64,000 bases of DNA from positions 35,655 to 99,654 of the forward strand of contig NZ_JACVPS010000011.1 in assembly GCF_018881755.1 (NCBI RefSeq), given 5' to 3'. Source of the stretch: Polynucleobacter finlandensis. Its GTDB lineage: Bacteria; Pseudomonadota; Gammaproteobacteria; Burkholderiales; Burkholderiaceae. Position numbers and translations under genes: made by a program. Shown in pieces: positions 8,800 to 18,047 of this stretch. The notes under the pieces were generated by a model. That model worked only from the letters and a program-made list of their open reading frames with translations, was not told the origin of the DNA and did no database searches. Every line of letters begins with the position of its first letter. Position 1 is the stretch's first letter.

Positions 8800-10406
8800 C
8801 TTTTGAGCGCAGAAGCAATGCGTCTAGTGAGCTTGGGAGGGCTAGAGTCAATATGAAAGCGATGCCGCTCTTCTTGCATGGCTAGGTCATCGGCTGTGAA
8901 GCGGTCAAATCGTCTGAGATAGTCGGCCCAAGTCTCAAATACAAAATATTCCAAGAACTTGCCGGCATGCTCGGCATCTTCAAACAGACTCCAAGATAGC
9001 GCCCCTTGTTTGAGCCTGGATCTGCGAGTCTTGGCCATGAGTTTCTTAAATTGCTCTACATGCCCTTTGTTGACGTGATACTCCATGGAGATCATGACAG
9101 GACCTTCATCGGGGTCGATATCTCGAGATGGATGTGGGCGCTCAATTGGGCAAACAGGCGTTAAGTCTTCTACCTCATGGCCATTGACAGGATGCTTGCG
9201 AATCAAGACTAGCATTACCAATCCAAATACTGCACTTAAGCAAATGCTTACGGTGACATTATGTGCGGTAGTGATCTTCCCCCAAACAAATGCTCCAAGT
9301 GCGCTACCCCCCATGAGGCTCATTTGATAAAAGGACATCCCGCGCGCGCGAATCCAATTGGGAAGTGACAATTGTGAGGCGGTACTCAGTGAATTGCCAA
9401 CAGAGAACCAAGACATTCCACACATCACCATCAGTGGAGCTGCGTACCAAATATTGGGAACTAACACTACTCCAACGGAACTCAATGAAAGAAAGATAAT
9501 TCCATAGGTAGCTAGTTGATTTGGGTTCCAGCGCGCTCTGATAGTTTGAAGTTGCGAGCCAACCAGAATGGCACCAAATCCGAGGCACGATAGCAATAAG
9601 GTAAAGGTATTGGCATTGCCATGAAAGTGATCTTTTGCAATGACTGGAAGCAGGGCAAGCAAACTCGAAGACTGCATAAAAAATAAGAATGATCTCAGCA
9701 GAATTGAACGCATCGGCTTGGATTGCCTGATGTATTGAGCTCCAAGGCGCATGGCACCGAAGAAGCGTTCACCTGGCAGGGTAGAAACATAACTCTCATT
9801 TTTCCAGCGGACCACGATCCATATCATCCCCAAGGAAAGAATCATATTGAGGGCAAATACAAACTCAGTACCGATACTCGCAATAATGAGTCCAGCAATC
9901 AGCGGGCCCAAAATGCGGGATGCATTCATGGCGATGGAGTTGAGCCCCAAAGCAAGATGAAGTGAATCTCGTGGCACAAGATCGGGAACAATTGCCGCAT
10001 AGACTGGCCAGCGCATTGCCAAACCGATGCCATTAATAAAGGTCAGTATTAATAAGAATGTAGGATTAAGCAGGTCGAATGCTGAAGAGAAAAATAATAA
10101 GGTGGCATTGAGAGCTAACCAGAGTTGCGTAAAGACCAGAAAATGCTTGCGATTCAAAATATCGGCCAGAGCCCCGCTAGGAACACCCAATAAAAGTACC
10201 GGTAGATTTGCGGCGGTTTGTACTAAGGCGATCAATGTCGCCGAGGTGGTCAACGAGGTCATCATCCAGGCCGCGGCTACATCGTTGGTATACATGCAGA
10301 CGTTGGCAACTAGCCATGTAGACCATAGCGCTCGAAAAACAGGAAATGACTTTAGTGGAGCCAACCACCCAGGAACTTTGCTTGGTAGTAGGGTATTTAT
10401 GCTCAT
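8796..10406 (-). CDS. MFS exporter with C-terminal monooxygenase-like domain (MFS_3/EntS type)
   Basis: A 536-residue protein. Residues about 20-415 hold roughly 11-12 membrane segments of an MFS exporter, with FRALWSTWLVANV at the first helix and an MFS loop-like DILNRKH after the second. Residues about 430-530 form a soluble tail (MISMEYHVNKGHVEQFKKL to FDRFTADDLAM) that looks like a ferredoxin-fold antibiotic-biosynthesis-monooxygenase domain. That fusion occurs in the MFS_3 'transmembrane secretion effector' family. The cargo is unknown. It may be co-transcribed from the minus-strand genes starting at 12949, 66 bases separating it from the binding protein. Confidence 0.85.
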   Translation of the reverse strand: MSINTLLPSKVPGWLAPLKSFPVFRALWSTWLVANVCMYTNDVAAAWMMTSLTTSATLIALVQTAANLPVLLLGVPSGALADILNRKHFLVFTQLWLALNATLLFFSSAFDLLNPTFLLILTFINGIGLAMRWPVYAAIVPDLVPRDSLHLALGLNSIAMNASRILGPLIAGLIIASIGTEFVFALNMILSLGMIWIVVRWKNESYVSTLPGERFFGAMRLGAQYIRQSKPMRSILLRSFLFFMQSSSLLALLPVIAKDHFHGNANTFTLLLSCLGFGAILVGSQLQTIRARWNPNQLATYGIIFLSLSSVGVVLVPNIWYAAPLMVMCGMSWFSVGNSLSTASQLSLPNWIRARGMSFYQMSLMGGSALGAFVWGKITTAHNVTVSICLSAVFGLVMLVLIRKHPVNGHEVEDLTPVCPIERPHPSRDIDPDEGPVMISMEYHVNKGHVEQFKKLMAKTRRSRLKQGALSWSLFEDAEHAGKFLEYFVFETWADYLRRFDRFTADDLAMQEERHRFHIDSSPPKLTRRIASALKS

Positions 10407-10472
10407 AAACCCTATATTACTTGAGCTCTACAAATAGCGTATTGCCACTCACGCTCTAATGGTACTGCAGGC

Positions 10473-11228
10473 TTATCTTTGAATAAGGTCCATACCGCTA
10501 TTTTGTATGGCCTGCGTGGCTTGTTGAGAGGTCAGTAGTTGGATTAATTGCTGGGCAGGTTTAGTCTCTTTTGATCCTGTCACAATTGCGGCAGAAAAAG
10601 TCTGTATTAGTTGCACCTCTTTTGGGAGTCGACCGATATAGTCAATCCCAGCAATATTGACCAACTCGCTTGTCGGCTGAATGGCCATCCCCACCTCTTT
10701 TGCAGCCAACATCGTAGTGGCTTCTTTGCCTCGCTCGGTTACCTTAACGGATATCAGATTGGTAAGACCAAGACGTGGAAAAAGTTCATCAACTAAGTAG
10801 ATGCCACTAGTGCTCCCAGGTACTACGATCAATTTTGTATCGATGAGACTTTGTTTTAATTCTGCAACTGTGCTGATCTTGGGTTTTACTGCTCCCGTCG
10901 GAATTGCTGCACCCAATGGCGCGGTTGCTAAGTCAACATCTGTTCCTGGAATGATTTTTCCAGCCGTCATTAACTCTGCAAGACCTTCTCTGGATAGGAT
11001 AACCACATCTACACTTGCACCCTTATCAAGTTGGGCTTTGATCGTTTTGGGACCAGAGCCCTGTGATGCGCCTGATAGGGTGGTGACAGTCACCCCTGAT
11101 GCTTTTTCAAATTGCGGCAGCATTTTTTGATAGGGACCACTAAAGCCACCAGAGATCATGACGGTGAGTTGTGCCATTGCTGATGTGCTGAGAAGTATGG
11201 TGGCAATGCTACTGAGAATGTATTTCAA
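10473..11228 (-). CDS. ModA-like extracellular solute-binding protein
   Basis: 251 residues with a clear signal peptide (ending SAMAQ). The fold pattern matches type 2 periplasmic binding proteins of the molybdate/sulfate group: MISGGFSGPYQKMLPQFEKASG at the N-terminus, VDVVILSREGL and VVPGSTSGIYLVDELF. No ModB/ModC-like transporter is nearby, and the oxyanion-binding Ser/Thr pattern of true ModA is only partly kept, so the ligand is unknown; an organic ligand is possible. Follows the NHL protein by about 13 bases in the same direction. Confidence 0.7.
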   Translation of the reverse strand: MKYILSSIATILLSTSAMAQLTVMISGGFSGPYQKMLPQFEKASGVTVTTLSGASQGSGPKTIKAQLDKGASVDVVILSREGLAELMTAGKIIPGTDVDLATAPLGAAIPTGAVKPKISTVAELKQSLIDTKLIVVPGSTSGIYLVDELFPRLGLTNLISVKVTERGKEATTMLAAKEVGMAIQPTSELVNIAGIDYIGRLPKEVQLIQTFSAAIVTGSKETKPAQQLIQLLTSQQATQAIQNSGMDLIQR

Positions 11229-11241
11229 TCTTTGCCTTTAA

Positions 11242-12327
11242 TCACTTTGATTTAGTAAATCGTTGAGCGCGTTTGCCAGTATCAACTTCAGTGGTGTAAA
11301 CACTTCCATCAGAATCCACGGCGATGTTATGCACCCAATGGAAGTCGCCAGCATTTCGGCCGCTTCTTCCAAAGGAGCCCATTTTTTGACCGGTCTCGCG
11401 AACAAGTACAGTGACCTCATTATTGGTGCCATCGGCAATGAGGATGTATTTTTGGCTAGCATCGGATGGAATGAGATCCCATACGGAACCAGATCCCTTG
11501 GTTTCAGTTTCGTAAGCCATCTCACGAATGAATTTCCCGCTCTTCTCAAATACTTGAATGCGATTATTGGCACGATCACATACTAAGAGTGTGTTGTCTT
11601 TCATCAAGCGTACACAATGCACTGGGTTAGCAAATTGTGGTGACGTAGGATTGAAATTAGCCATCTTTTCATCGCTCGGTACGTTGCCATAAGCACCCCA
11701 ATGACGCTTATAAGCTCCAGTATTTGAATCAAAAACAATGACACGCTTATTAAGATAACCGTCCGCAATATAAATTTCATTAGCAGCGGGATCTACATTC
11801 ATATGGGCGGGGCGACCGAGCTGAGTCGTGTTATTGCTACCCAAACTTTCTCCTTTGCCACCAATCTGTAGGAGAAATTTTCCTTGTGGCGTGAACTTCA
11901 AGATCATATGATCAGTGACATCATTGCCGCCGACCCAAACATTTCCACTAGGCTCTATGTAAATACCATGCTCATTTTTAGGCCAGTCATAACCGGCTCC
12001 TGGACCACCCCAAGCATGCAATAGATTTCCTTGCTTATCAAACTCCAGAACGGGTGGTGCAGGTACGCAGCACTTAGACCGACGAGGGGTTAATGTGGCA
12101 CCCTTTTCATCATCGGTGACAGTGAGTGGGCGATGAATGATCCAAATGTGATCGTTCGCATCTGTAGCAACTCCTGACACTTGACCCAAAATCCAATTGT
12201 TCGGCAAAGGCTTGGGCCAGTAAGGATCAACTTTGTATTGGGGTGCCTTGCTTGCCGATTGCGCATACGCGCCGCCACAAATAGCAATGAATAGAATGAG
12301 GAAAATACTACGAATATAGGTGTTCAT
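11242..12327 (-). CDS. secreted NHL-repeat beta-propeller protein
   Basis: About 361 residues from the ATG at 12327. An upstream in-frame extension is rejected because a signal peptide (MNTYIRSIFLILFIAI...AYAQ) starts here. The mature protein has repeated NHL-type blades: GQVSGVATDANDHIWIIHRP, GIYIEPSGNVWVGG, MNVDPAANEIYIADG and NIAVDSDGSVYTTEV. It resembles the peptidyl-hydroxyglycine lyase-like NHL proteins common in beta-proteobacteria, but lyase activity cannot be claimed. Probably a periplasmic six-bladed propeller binding or processing a metabolite with the adjacent cupins and binding protein. It starts ten bases after the cupin stop. Confidence 0.75.
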   Translation of the reverse strand: MNTYIRSIFLILFIAICGGAYAQSASKAPQYKVDPYWPKPLPNNWILGQVSGVATDANDHIWIIHRPLTVTDDEKGATLTPRRSKCCVPAPPVLEFDKQGNLLHAWGGPGAGYDWPKNEHGIYIEPSGNVWVGGNDVTDHMILKFTPQGKFLLQIGGKGESLGSNNTTQLGRPAHMNVDPAANEIYIADGYLNKRVIVFDSNTGAYKRHWGAYGNVPSDEKMANFNPTSPQFANPVHCVRLMKDNTLLVCDRANNRIQVFEKSGKFIREMAYETETKGSGSVWDLIPSDASQKYILIADGTNNEVTVLVRETGQKMGSFGRSGRNAGDFHWVHNIAVDSDGSVYTTEVDTGKRAQRFTKSK

Positions 12328-12337
12328 ATTGTTCTTC

Positions 12338-12949
12338 TTAGCGTGTCGCAGGTTTTGATAAATACTCTTTCGATTGCGCCTCACCTTTTAATGGGGTAAC
12401 TTTGTCGGGGTCAAAGCGAATCATCAGATAGTTAATGTGGTCATCAATCTTGGTGAACCAGTGCCCAGTTCCCGCAGGAATGACTACAACATCCCCTGGC
12501 TTTAGATCACGAGAGATGCCATTTAAAATCTCAGTCCCGTTATTTCCAGGACCATTAAATTCAACCACGGTCTTTTGTGTAGCTGGTCTGCGTTGTCTAT
12601 TGGTAATGTCTGGCCCGAGAACCAATGTGCCAGATCCCGAAATGATGTGATACACCTCGCTAATTTGATCATGCTCTGCCACAGAGTCTGGACTGGGCGC
12701 ATCAAGCTTCCCACGGTAGACCATGCCGATACCCACTCTAGCTTTGCCAATGTCAATATCACGCACCTGCTGATCAATATGCCTTTCTTCGATTGCTTTT
12801 TTCGTATAGGCATTGAGCTCATCGACCGGAATAAAGGTTCCTGGACACATATAACAACTTGGCTGAGGATCTGTTGGATTTACTTTTCCTTGGGCGAGCA
12901 AGGAAGTGCTAGCCATGAGCGCGAGCGCGCCACAAAGTACGTATTTCAT
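12338..12949 (-). CDS. secreted cupin-domain protein
   Basis: 203 residues with a signal peptide (ending SLLAQ). A CYMC pair lies shortly after the mature N-terminus and may bind metal or form a disulfide. The cupin core runs about residues 85-185: motif 1 around AEHDQISEVYHIISGSG (two His and a Glu) and motif 2 around GDVVVIPAGTGHWF. All metal ligands look present, so a mononuclear metal site is expected. First gene of a minus-strand operon with the NHL protein and a binding protein, divergent from another exported cupin at 13110. Substrate unknown. Confidence 0.8.
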   Translation of the reverse strand: MKYVLCGALALMASTSLLAQGKVNPTDPQPSCYMCPGTFIPVDELNAYTKKAIEERHIDQQVRDIDIGKARVGIGMVYRGKLDAPSPDSVAEHDQISEVYHIISGSGTLVLGPDITNRQRRPATQKTVVEFNGPGNNGTEILNGISRDLKPGDVVVIPAGTGHWFTKIDDHINYLMIRFDPDKVTPLKGEAQSKEYLSKPATR

Positions 12950-13109
12950 ATTGCCTCCTGTTATGACTTCTTTTTATGCTGAGAAGCTTAGCGCAAAACA
13001 AGCGTCTATAAGCTTAGCTCAGGGGTAATCCCTTAGGGAGCTTTGCTATTTGGCATGTTAGATTGGCTCAAAAGGCAGCAACTAAAAATAACGATATTTG
13101 GAGATGATG

Positions 13110-13598
13110 ATGAAGCTATTGAATTTTTGTAAAGTAACTTTTTTAGCCCTAGCAGCAGCTACGACGACATTCTCAGTTCAGGCCCAAAGCGGTCCAAAGG
13201 ATTTTGTCGTCGTCAAACCGGACCAGGTGGTTTGGGGTGATGCTCCAGCTGGCGTGAAAACAACCGTTTTATATGGCGACCCTAATAAACCCGGCATGTA
13301 TGTCGTCAGAAATATATTCCCCACTGGAATCATGAGCACGCCGCATTTCCACACACAAGATCGTTTTGTCACAGTGATCAAGGGGACTTGGTATGCAGGC
13401 ACTGACGCTAGTTGGGATCCAGCTACGACGGTTGGCTTACCAGCCGGCAGCATGATGTTTCACCCGGCAGGGGTAGTGCACTTTGATGGCGCCATTAAGG
13501 GCGATACTGAAATTCAGATTATCGGCATGGGACCGGTTTCGACTACGTCGGTATATCCGAATGAAGGACGATTCGGCAAGCCGCACAAGCTCAATTAA
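13110..13598 (+). CDS. secreted cupin-domain protein
   Basis: About 162 residues. Three consecutive ATGs occur at 13104, 13107 and 13110; the last is preferred for its distance from GGAG (13100-13103). The signal peptide ends SVQAQ. The cupin core contains TPHFHTQDRFVTVIKGTWY (metal ligands His, His, Asp/Glu region) and PAGSMMFHPAGVVHFDG. It resembles the single-domain RmlC-like cupins that are often secreted in Burkholderiales. It faces the other cupin gene across a 160-base divergent promoter region. Confidence 0.8.
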   Translation: MKLLNFCKVTFLALAAATTTFSVQAQSGPKDFVVVKPDQVVWGDAPAGVKTTVLYGDPNKPGMYVVRNIFPTGIMSTPHFHTQDRFVTVIKGTWYAGTDASWDPATTVGLPAGSMMFHPAGVVHFDGAIKGDTEIQIIGMGPVSTTSVYPNEGRFGKPHKLN

Positions 13599-13694
13599 TT
13601 TCCCCTAGTGGTATATCTCTATAAGAAAGCTGCTGATTCAAGAGTAGATTGGATTGAGATCAAGATGCATCATTGAATAAAAGGAGCTTTCTTT

Positions 13695-14264
13695 ATGAGC
13701 AAGAAACCATTTGATTTAAATGTGATGGCAAATCAACAAAAGGTAATCAAGACTTCCAAGGCTGTAGGCCTGGTTGCTGCTGAAAGTGCTCAAGCGATTG
13801 CTCAGATTAATCAGAAAGCCGCTCAAGAGTTAGCTGCACTTTTTCAGAAAAAAGTGACAGAGCTATTAAAGACCCAAGATCCAAAGGCTGCATTTGATCA
13901 TGTGCATGCTGAAGTGTTGCAAGATGCCGCCAAGGAGGTTTCTCAATATCAGGCTCAGTTAATGGATGTGCTGAGTAGTGGTAATAAGGAGCTCAATCAA
14001 ATTGCCGAATCTATGATTGAAGAGTCTAAGGTAGATCTGATTCATTTCGTCAACGAAGCCACAAATAATGCGCCCCCTGGATCTGAGGCTTATGTCTCTG
14101 TATTTAAGACCTCTTTCAATACAGCCTTACAGAATTTTGAATTAGTGAGAGCTGCAATGGCAGATTCGTTTAATAGCTTTGAAAAGAGCGTTGAAAACGT
14201 ATCTAACCTTGGTAGTTCGCAAGCCAAGAAACCTGTAAAAGCCGCCACTAAAAAGGGTGCATAG
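13695..14264 (+). CDS. phasin family protein
   Basis: 189 residues, mostly amphipathic helix rich in Ala, Gln and Lys, with the phasin pattern at its N-terminus (KPFDLNVMANQQK, AAESAQAIAQINQKAAQEL) and a Lys/Ala-rich tail (KKPVKAATKKGA). Phasins coat polyhydroxybutyrate granules and influence their number and size. The Lys-rich tail resembles DNA- or granule-binding tails of PhaM/histone-like phasins, which is only a comparison. No polyhydroxyalkanoate synthase is in the window. A ribosome binding site (AAGGAG) lies at 13680-13685. Confidence 0.8.
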   Translation: MSKKPFDLNVMANQQKVIKTSKAVGLVAAESAQAIAQINQKAAQELAALFQKKVTELLKTQDPKAAFDHVHAEVLQDAAKEVSQYQAQLMDVLSSGNKELNQIAESMIEESKVDLIHFVNEATNNAPPGSEAYVSVFKTSFNTALQNFELVRAAMADSFNSFEKSVENVSNLGSSQAKKPVKAATKKGA

Positions 14265-14355
14265 GGTTCAAACGGCCCCATGATGACGAGGCATCACGTG
14301 TTCACTGTTCTTAAGGTATGATATTTTTTTAAATAAAAAATATATAAGGTGACAC

Positions 14356-15336
14356 GTGACAACTGCTCGAATAGTAAGCCTCAATGAACTGGGAAGCGCT
14401 GACGTAATCAAATTGATTGATAAGGAATTGCCTGCACCTGGAAAAGGTGAGGTGCAACTGCGCCAAACGGCGATTGGATTTAATTTTATTGACGTTTACC
14501 AGCGCTCTGGCGTCTATCCCTTGGAGCTGCCTACCGGGCTTGGACATGAAGCCGTCGGCGTAGTCGAGGCGCTTGGTGAGGGCGTAATAAGATTTAAGGT
14601 CGGCGATCGCGTGATGTATATGAATGCAGGTATTGGCGCTTACGCTAGCCACCGTAATGTGTCAGTCGATAAATTGGTTCCTGTACCAAGCAATGTTTCT
14701 GATGAGGTGGCAGCTGCTGTTTTCTTCAAGGCCATGACTGCTCAGTATCTCGTGCAAAAAACCTACAAAGTAAAAGCGGGTGATGTGGTTCTGATTCATG
14801 CGGCTGCTGGCGGTGTTGGACAGATTGTTGCTGGTTGGGCAAAAGCCTTGGGCGCATTTGTGGTGGGTACTGTTGGGTCACAAGCCAAGGTCGCAGCAGC
14901 GAAAGCTGCTGGATGCGATGCAGTGGTCGATTACTCGCAAGCAAATTGGGTTGAAGAGGTGTTAAAGGCTACAGGTGGACGTAAGGCTAATGTGGTTTAT
15001 GACTCCGTAGCTAAAGATACTTTTTTAGGTTCCTTAGATTGTGTTGCGCCATTTGGTACTTTGGCACTATTTGGCGCCGCATCAGGTCCTGCTCCTGAGA
15101 TTCAACCGGAGATCTTGAATAAGAAGGGCTGCCTGTTTTTAACAAGACCTTCGGTGTTCCCGCATAACGCCACCCCTGAGTTGCTGCAAGAAAATGCCCG
15201 TGCTGTATTTGAGGCAATTGCCAGTGGCGCTGTCAAAGTGCAGATTGGCGCTCAATTTAGCTTGGAGCAGGCTGCAGATGCCCATAAAGCTGCTGAGGGT
15301 AGAAAGGTATCAGGCGCCATCATCATGATCCCTTGA
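14356..15336 (+). CDS. NADPH:quinone oxidoreductase (QOR, zeta-crystallin-like)
   Basis: 326 residues of the zinc-free medium-chain dehydrogenase family. GTG start at 14356. The GroES-like N-terminal domain includes NFIDVYQRSGVYPL and GHEAVGVVEALGEG; the Rossmann domain has the NADPH loop AAAGGVGQIVAGWAKALGA. It lacks the structural-zinc cysteines of alcohol dehydrogenases, as expected for QOR. It reduces quinones by one or two electrons using NADPH in the cytoplasm. Single gene followed by a good terminator. Confidence 0.85.
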   Translation: MTTARIVSLNELGSADVIKLIDKELPAPGKGEVQLRQTAIGFNFIDVYQRSGVYPLELPTGLGHEAVGVVEALGEGVIRFKVGDRVMYMNAGIGAYASHRNVSVDKLVPVPSNVSDEVAAAVFFKAMTAQYLVQKTYKVKAGDVVLIHAAAGGVGQIVAGWAKALGAFVVGTVGSQAKVAAAKAAGCDAVVDYSQANWVEEVLKATGGRKANVVYDSVAKDTFLGSLDCVAPFGTLALFGAASGPAPEIQPEILNKKGCLFLTRPSVFPHNATPELLQENARAVFEAIASGAVKVQIGAQFSLEQAADAHKAAEGRKVSGAIIMIP

Positions 15337-15366
15337 TGAGCTGCTGACATCCTGCTTTGATGCACT

Positions 15367-15397
15367 AGGCCTCGTACTTGTACGGGGCTTTTTCTTT
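15367..15397 (+). terminator. Rho-independent terminator after the quinone reductase
   Basis: The stem GCCTCGTA/TACGGGGC (one G-T pair) at 15369-15388 has a short CTTG loop and is followed by TTTTTCTTTT. Confidence 0.8.
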
Positions 15398-15450
15398 TAA
15401 AGTCTCTAGTTGTAATATGTATGCTTAGTCCAATAAATCTAGGGGAAACA

Positions 15451-16560
15451 GTGAAGAAGACATTCATTAAACAAATTTTGGCCACAGCTCTTGCAGCCTC
15501 TTTAGCGTTTACTTCTTTTGCAAGCAATGCCTGCACCAGCTTTTTATTAAAAGGTAGCGATGGCGGATTTGTATATGGGCGCACGATGGAATTTGGTTTA
15601 CCGCTTAAATCCCAATTGACGGTCATGCCTAGAAATTTAGCGGTTCCTGGAGTGGGGATTGATAGTAAGCCTGGCTCGGGCTTAAATTGGACTACAAAAT
15701 ATGCTGTCGTCGGCATGAATGGCTTGGGTATGCCTGTATTGGTTGATGGCATGAATGAAAAAGGCTTAGTGGGTGGCCTACTGAATGCCCCTAACACTGC
15801 GGTCTATCAAGTCGTCAGTCCAGCTGATTCTGCTAAGAGCATCGCCTCCATTCAGATGCTGATGTACGCCCTTACAAATTTTGCTACGGTTGATGAGGTT
15901 AAAGAAGGCTTTAAAAAGATTTATGTGAATCGCTCCATCATTCCTGCGTATAACAATAGTTCAGCTCCGGTGCGCATGACTTTGCATGATGCAAAAGGCA
16001 AGAGTATTGTGATTGAATATCTTAAGGGTGAGCTAGTTGTTACCGACAATCCTACTGGCGTAATGACAAATGATCCAGCCTTTAGAGATCAGTTAAATAA
16101 CATTGGTAATTACGCAAATCTCACCAATGTTGAAAAACCGGCGATGGTAATTAATGGCGCAACGTATGTGCCACCAAGCTCTGGTAGTGGCTTGCATGGC
16201 TTGCCAGGCGATTACTTAAGTCCAAGTCGTTTTATTCGGGCGCTATTTTTATCTAAGTCAGCCCCTACTACCTATACCACTGCAAAACAGACCAATACTG
16301 CCTGGCATATCTTGGGAAGCTTTGACATCCCTCCGGGCGCAATTAGTTTGCCGGCAAGCAATGCCTATGGTGGTGGTGCAGGTGGCATAGAGATTACTGA
16401 GTGGACAGTTGTGGCCGATAACAAAAACATGATGTATTACGTCAAAATGTTTGAGACAACCAATGTGCAATCTTTTGATCTGAAGAAAATGGATTTCAAT
16501 GCAAAAGAGGTGAAGTACTACAGCCTAGATAAGCCGCAGTCATATATCTCAGTAAATTAA
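15451..16560 (+). CDS. linear amide C-N hydrolase (choloylglycine hydrolase / penicillin V acylase family)
   Basis: An exported Ntn-hydrolase. GTG at 15451 (after GGGGA) is preferred over the ATG at 15421 because it gives a normal signal peptide (KKTFIKQILATALAASL...SNA) cut directly before Cys, the catalytic N-terminal nucleophile (CTSFLLKG). Supporting family residues: YGRTMEFG (Arg contacting the nucleophile), GMNEKGLVGGLL, and VMTNDPAF (Asn of the oxyanion hole). Members hydrolyse amides such as bile-salt conjugates, penicillin V or acyl-homoserine lactones; in an aquatic bacterium quorum-signal or N-acyl amide turnover is plausible but not shown. About 369 residues. Confidence 0.85.
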   Translation: MKKTFIKQILATALAASLAFTSFASNACTSFLLKGSDGGFVYGRTMEFGLPLKSQLTVMPRNLAVPGVGIDSKPGSGLNWTTKYAVVGMNGLGMPVLVDGMNEKGLVGGLLNAPNTAVYQVVSPADSAKSIASIQMLMYALTNFATVDEVKEGFKKIYVNRSIIPAYNNSSAPVRMTLHDAKGKSIVIEYLKGELVVTDNPTGVMTNDPAFRDQLNNIGNYANLTNVEKPAMVINGATYVPPSSGSGLHGLPGDYLSPSRFIRALFLSKSAPTTYTTAKQTNTAWHILGSFDIPPGAISLPASNAYGGGAGGIEITEWTVVADNKNMMYYVKMFETTNVQSFDLKKMDFNAKEVKYYSLDKPQSYISVN

Positions 16561-16572
16561 AGATAAGAGGCG

Positions 16573-16986
16573 ATGATGAAGCTGATTTTGAAGTTCGCGG
16601 TTCTGTGCGCTTGCCTCATCCCTTGCTTAACAGTATTCGCTCAGCTGCCCAGTCCGCAATACTCTGAGGGTGTTGCGTACATCTCTGGTGGGGTTGGTGA
16701 AGAAGAGTCTATTGCGATTTTGTCTGAGGCTAAACAATGGCCGTTAATGCTGGAGCTTTCTCAGATTGAAAATGGACGAGGAATTTGGATCTTTGGCGCT
16801 AGTATCAAGATTGCTAATACACAGAAAAAAATCATCTTTGATGCTCAGGCAGATGGCCCTTATATATTGATCAATATTGAGCCTGGCGAATATATTTTGC
16901 AAGCAAGCTATCAGGGCGTTGAACAAAAGCGAGCACTTTCTATAAAGGCTGGCCAGCCACAAAAGGCATCCGTCTTCTGGAAGTGA
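16573..16986 (+). CDS. secreted hypothetical protein, carboxypeptidase-regulatory-like fold
   Basis: 137 residues, beginning with a signal peptide (ending TVFAQ). The rest looks like a small beta-sandwich with GVAYISGGVGEEE and the late DGPYILINIEPGEYILQASYQG, a pattern typical of carboxypeptidase-regulatory/transthyretin-like domains. Function unknown. It begins 12 bases after the amidase and is probably co-transcribed with it. Confidence 0.65.
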   Translation: MMKLILKFAVLCACLIPCLTVFAQLPSPQYSEGVAYISGGVGEEESIAILSEAKQWPLMLELSQIENGRGIWIFGASIKIANTQKKIIFDAQADGPYILINIEPGEYILQASYQGVEQKRALSIKAGQPQKASVFWK

Positions 16987-17129
16987 TGCCTGAGATTGAT
17001 TTTTAATCTTTGAGTGCAATCAAATTCTAAGCCTTCAAGCTTAAATTGTTGCGCTGCCATATAAGCTAAGTACTCTTTTCTGAGCTATAGTTTTAGAAGA
17101 TTTATAAAAATACAACTGGAGACTGATTT

Positions 17130-17987
17130 ATGCGTATTCATTCATTGAAAAGTTCTGTAGGTGCCACCCTCATTGCGGGCTTATTACTGGCTTTGACATC
17201 TAGCGTACAAGCGCAGGCACCTGCAACAAGTGGCGCTCAAGGAAAAACCGAATTATTGTGGTTGGGGCAGGCGGGCTTTCGGATTAAGAGCCCTAATGGC
17301 AAGATGATTCTGATTGACCCATGGATTACTGGTGGGCCTAAAACACCCCCAATGTATAAAACTGATTTAGCTGCGATTGGGCCAATCGATTTGTTATTGG
17401 TAACGCATGCACACGTTGACCATCTTGGTGATGCTCCAGCGATTGCCAAAATGAATAACACCAAGCTTTATGGCCCCGCCGATATGGTGACACCTTTAAC
17501 TACCTTGGGAATTTTGCCGCCAGATCTTGGACATCGTTTTAATAAGACTGGCAGTGTCACTCCATTACCAGGCATTAAGGTAACTGCAGTCCAAGCAGAG
17601 CATTCTTCATTATTGGTTTGGAAAAATCCAGCCACTGACAAGATGGAATCTCATCCTGCTGGTGAGCCAATGGGTTATATCATCCAACTAGAGAATGGCT
17701 TCAAGATTTGGCATATGGGTGACACAGGTCTCTTTAGTGATATGAAATTCATTAGCGAGCATTACAAACCTGATCTGGTATTGATTCCGATTGGTGGCAA
17801 TTTCACGATGGCGCCAGAAGATGCTGCTTATGCATTGCGTACTTGGGTTAAGCCGAAGATGGTGATCCCAATGCACTATGGTTCCAATCCGATGACCAAG
17901 GGCACGGTAGCTGAATTCCAAGAGGCGATGAAGGGAAGCTCTATCAAGATTATTCCTATGACAGAGGGTGAAACAGTTCAGTTTTAA
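17130..17987 (+). CDS. secreted metal-dependent hydrolase, metallo-beta-lactamase fold (UPF0173-like)
   Basis: 285 residues with a signal peptide (cut near SVQAQA). The metallo-beta-lactamase motif THAHVDHLGD (HxHxDH) is intact; later ligands are in VQAEHSS, HMGDTGLF and IPMHYGS. The order matches the UPF0173/UlaG-like hydrolases, which are normally cytoplasmic, so a signal peptide marks this as a periplasmic form. Two metal ions are expected; the substrate is unknown. Followed by a strong bidirectional terminator. Confidence 0.85.
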   Translation: MRIHSLKSSVGATLIAGLLLALTSSVQAQAPATSGAQGKTELLWLGQAGFRIKSPNGKMILIDPWITGGPKTPPMYKTDLAAIGPIDLLLVTHAHVDHLGDAPAIAKMNNTKLYGPADMVTPLTTLGILPPDLGHRFNKTGSVTPLPGIKVTAVQAEHSSLLVWKNPATDKMESHPAGEPMGYIIQLENGFKIWHMGDTGLFSDMKFISEHYKPDLVLIPIGGNFTMAPEDAAYALRTWVKPKMVIPMHYGSNPMTKGTVAEFQEAMKGSSIKIIPMTEGETVQF

Positions 17988-18005
17988 TTTGCTTCAGCTT
18001 CAGTA

Positions 18006-18036
18006 GAAAAATCCTGCGCAAGTCGCAGGGTTTTTC
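18006..18036. terminator. bidirectional terminator between convergent genes
   Basis: CCTGCG (18013-18018) pairs with CGCAGG (18024-18029); flanking A-run before and T-run after make it work on both strands, between the hydrolase and the IlvD/Edd gene. Confidence 0.85.
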
Positions 18037-18047
18037 TTTATACGGCC

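Noticed and set aside
8796..10406. MFS-monooxygenase fusion as a novel architecture
   Set aside because: The same tail occurs throughout the known MFS_3 family, so it is expected.
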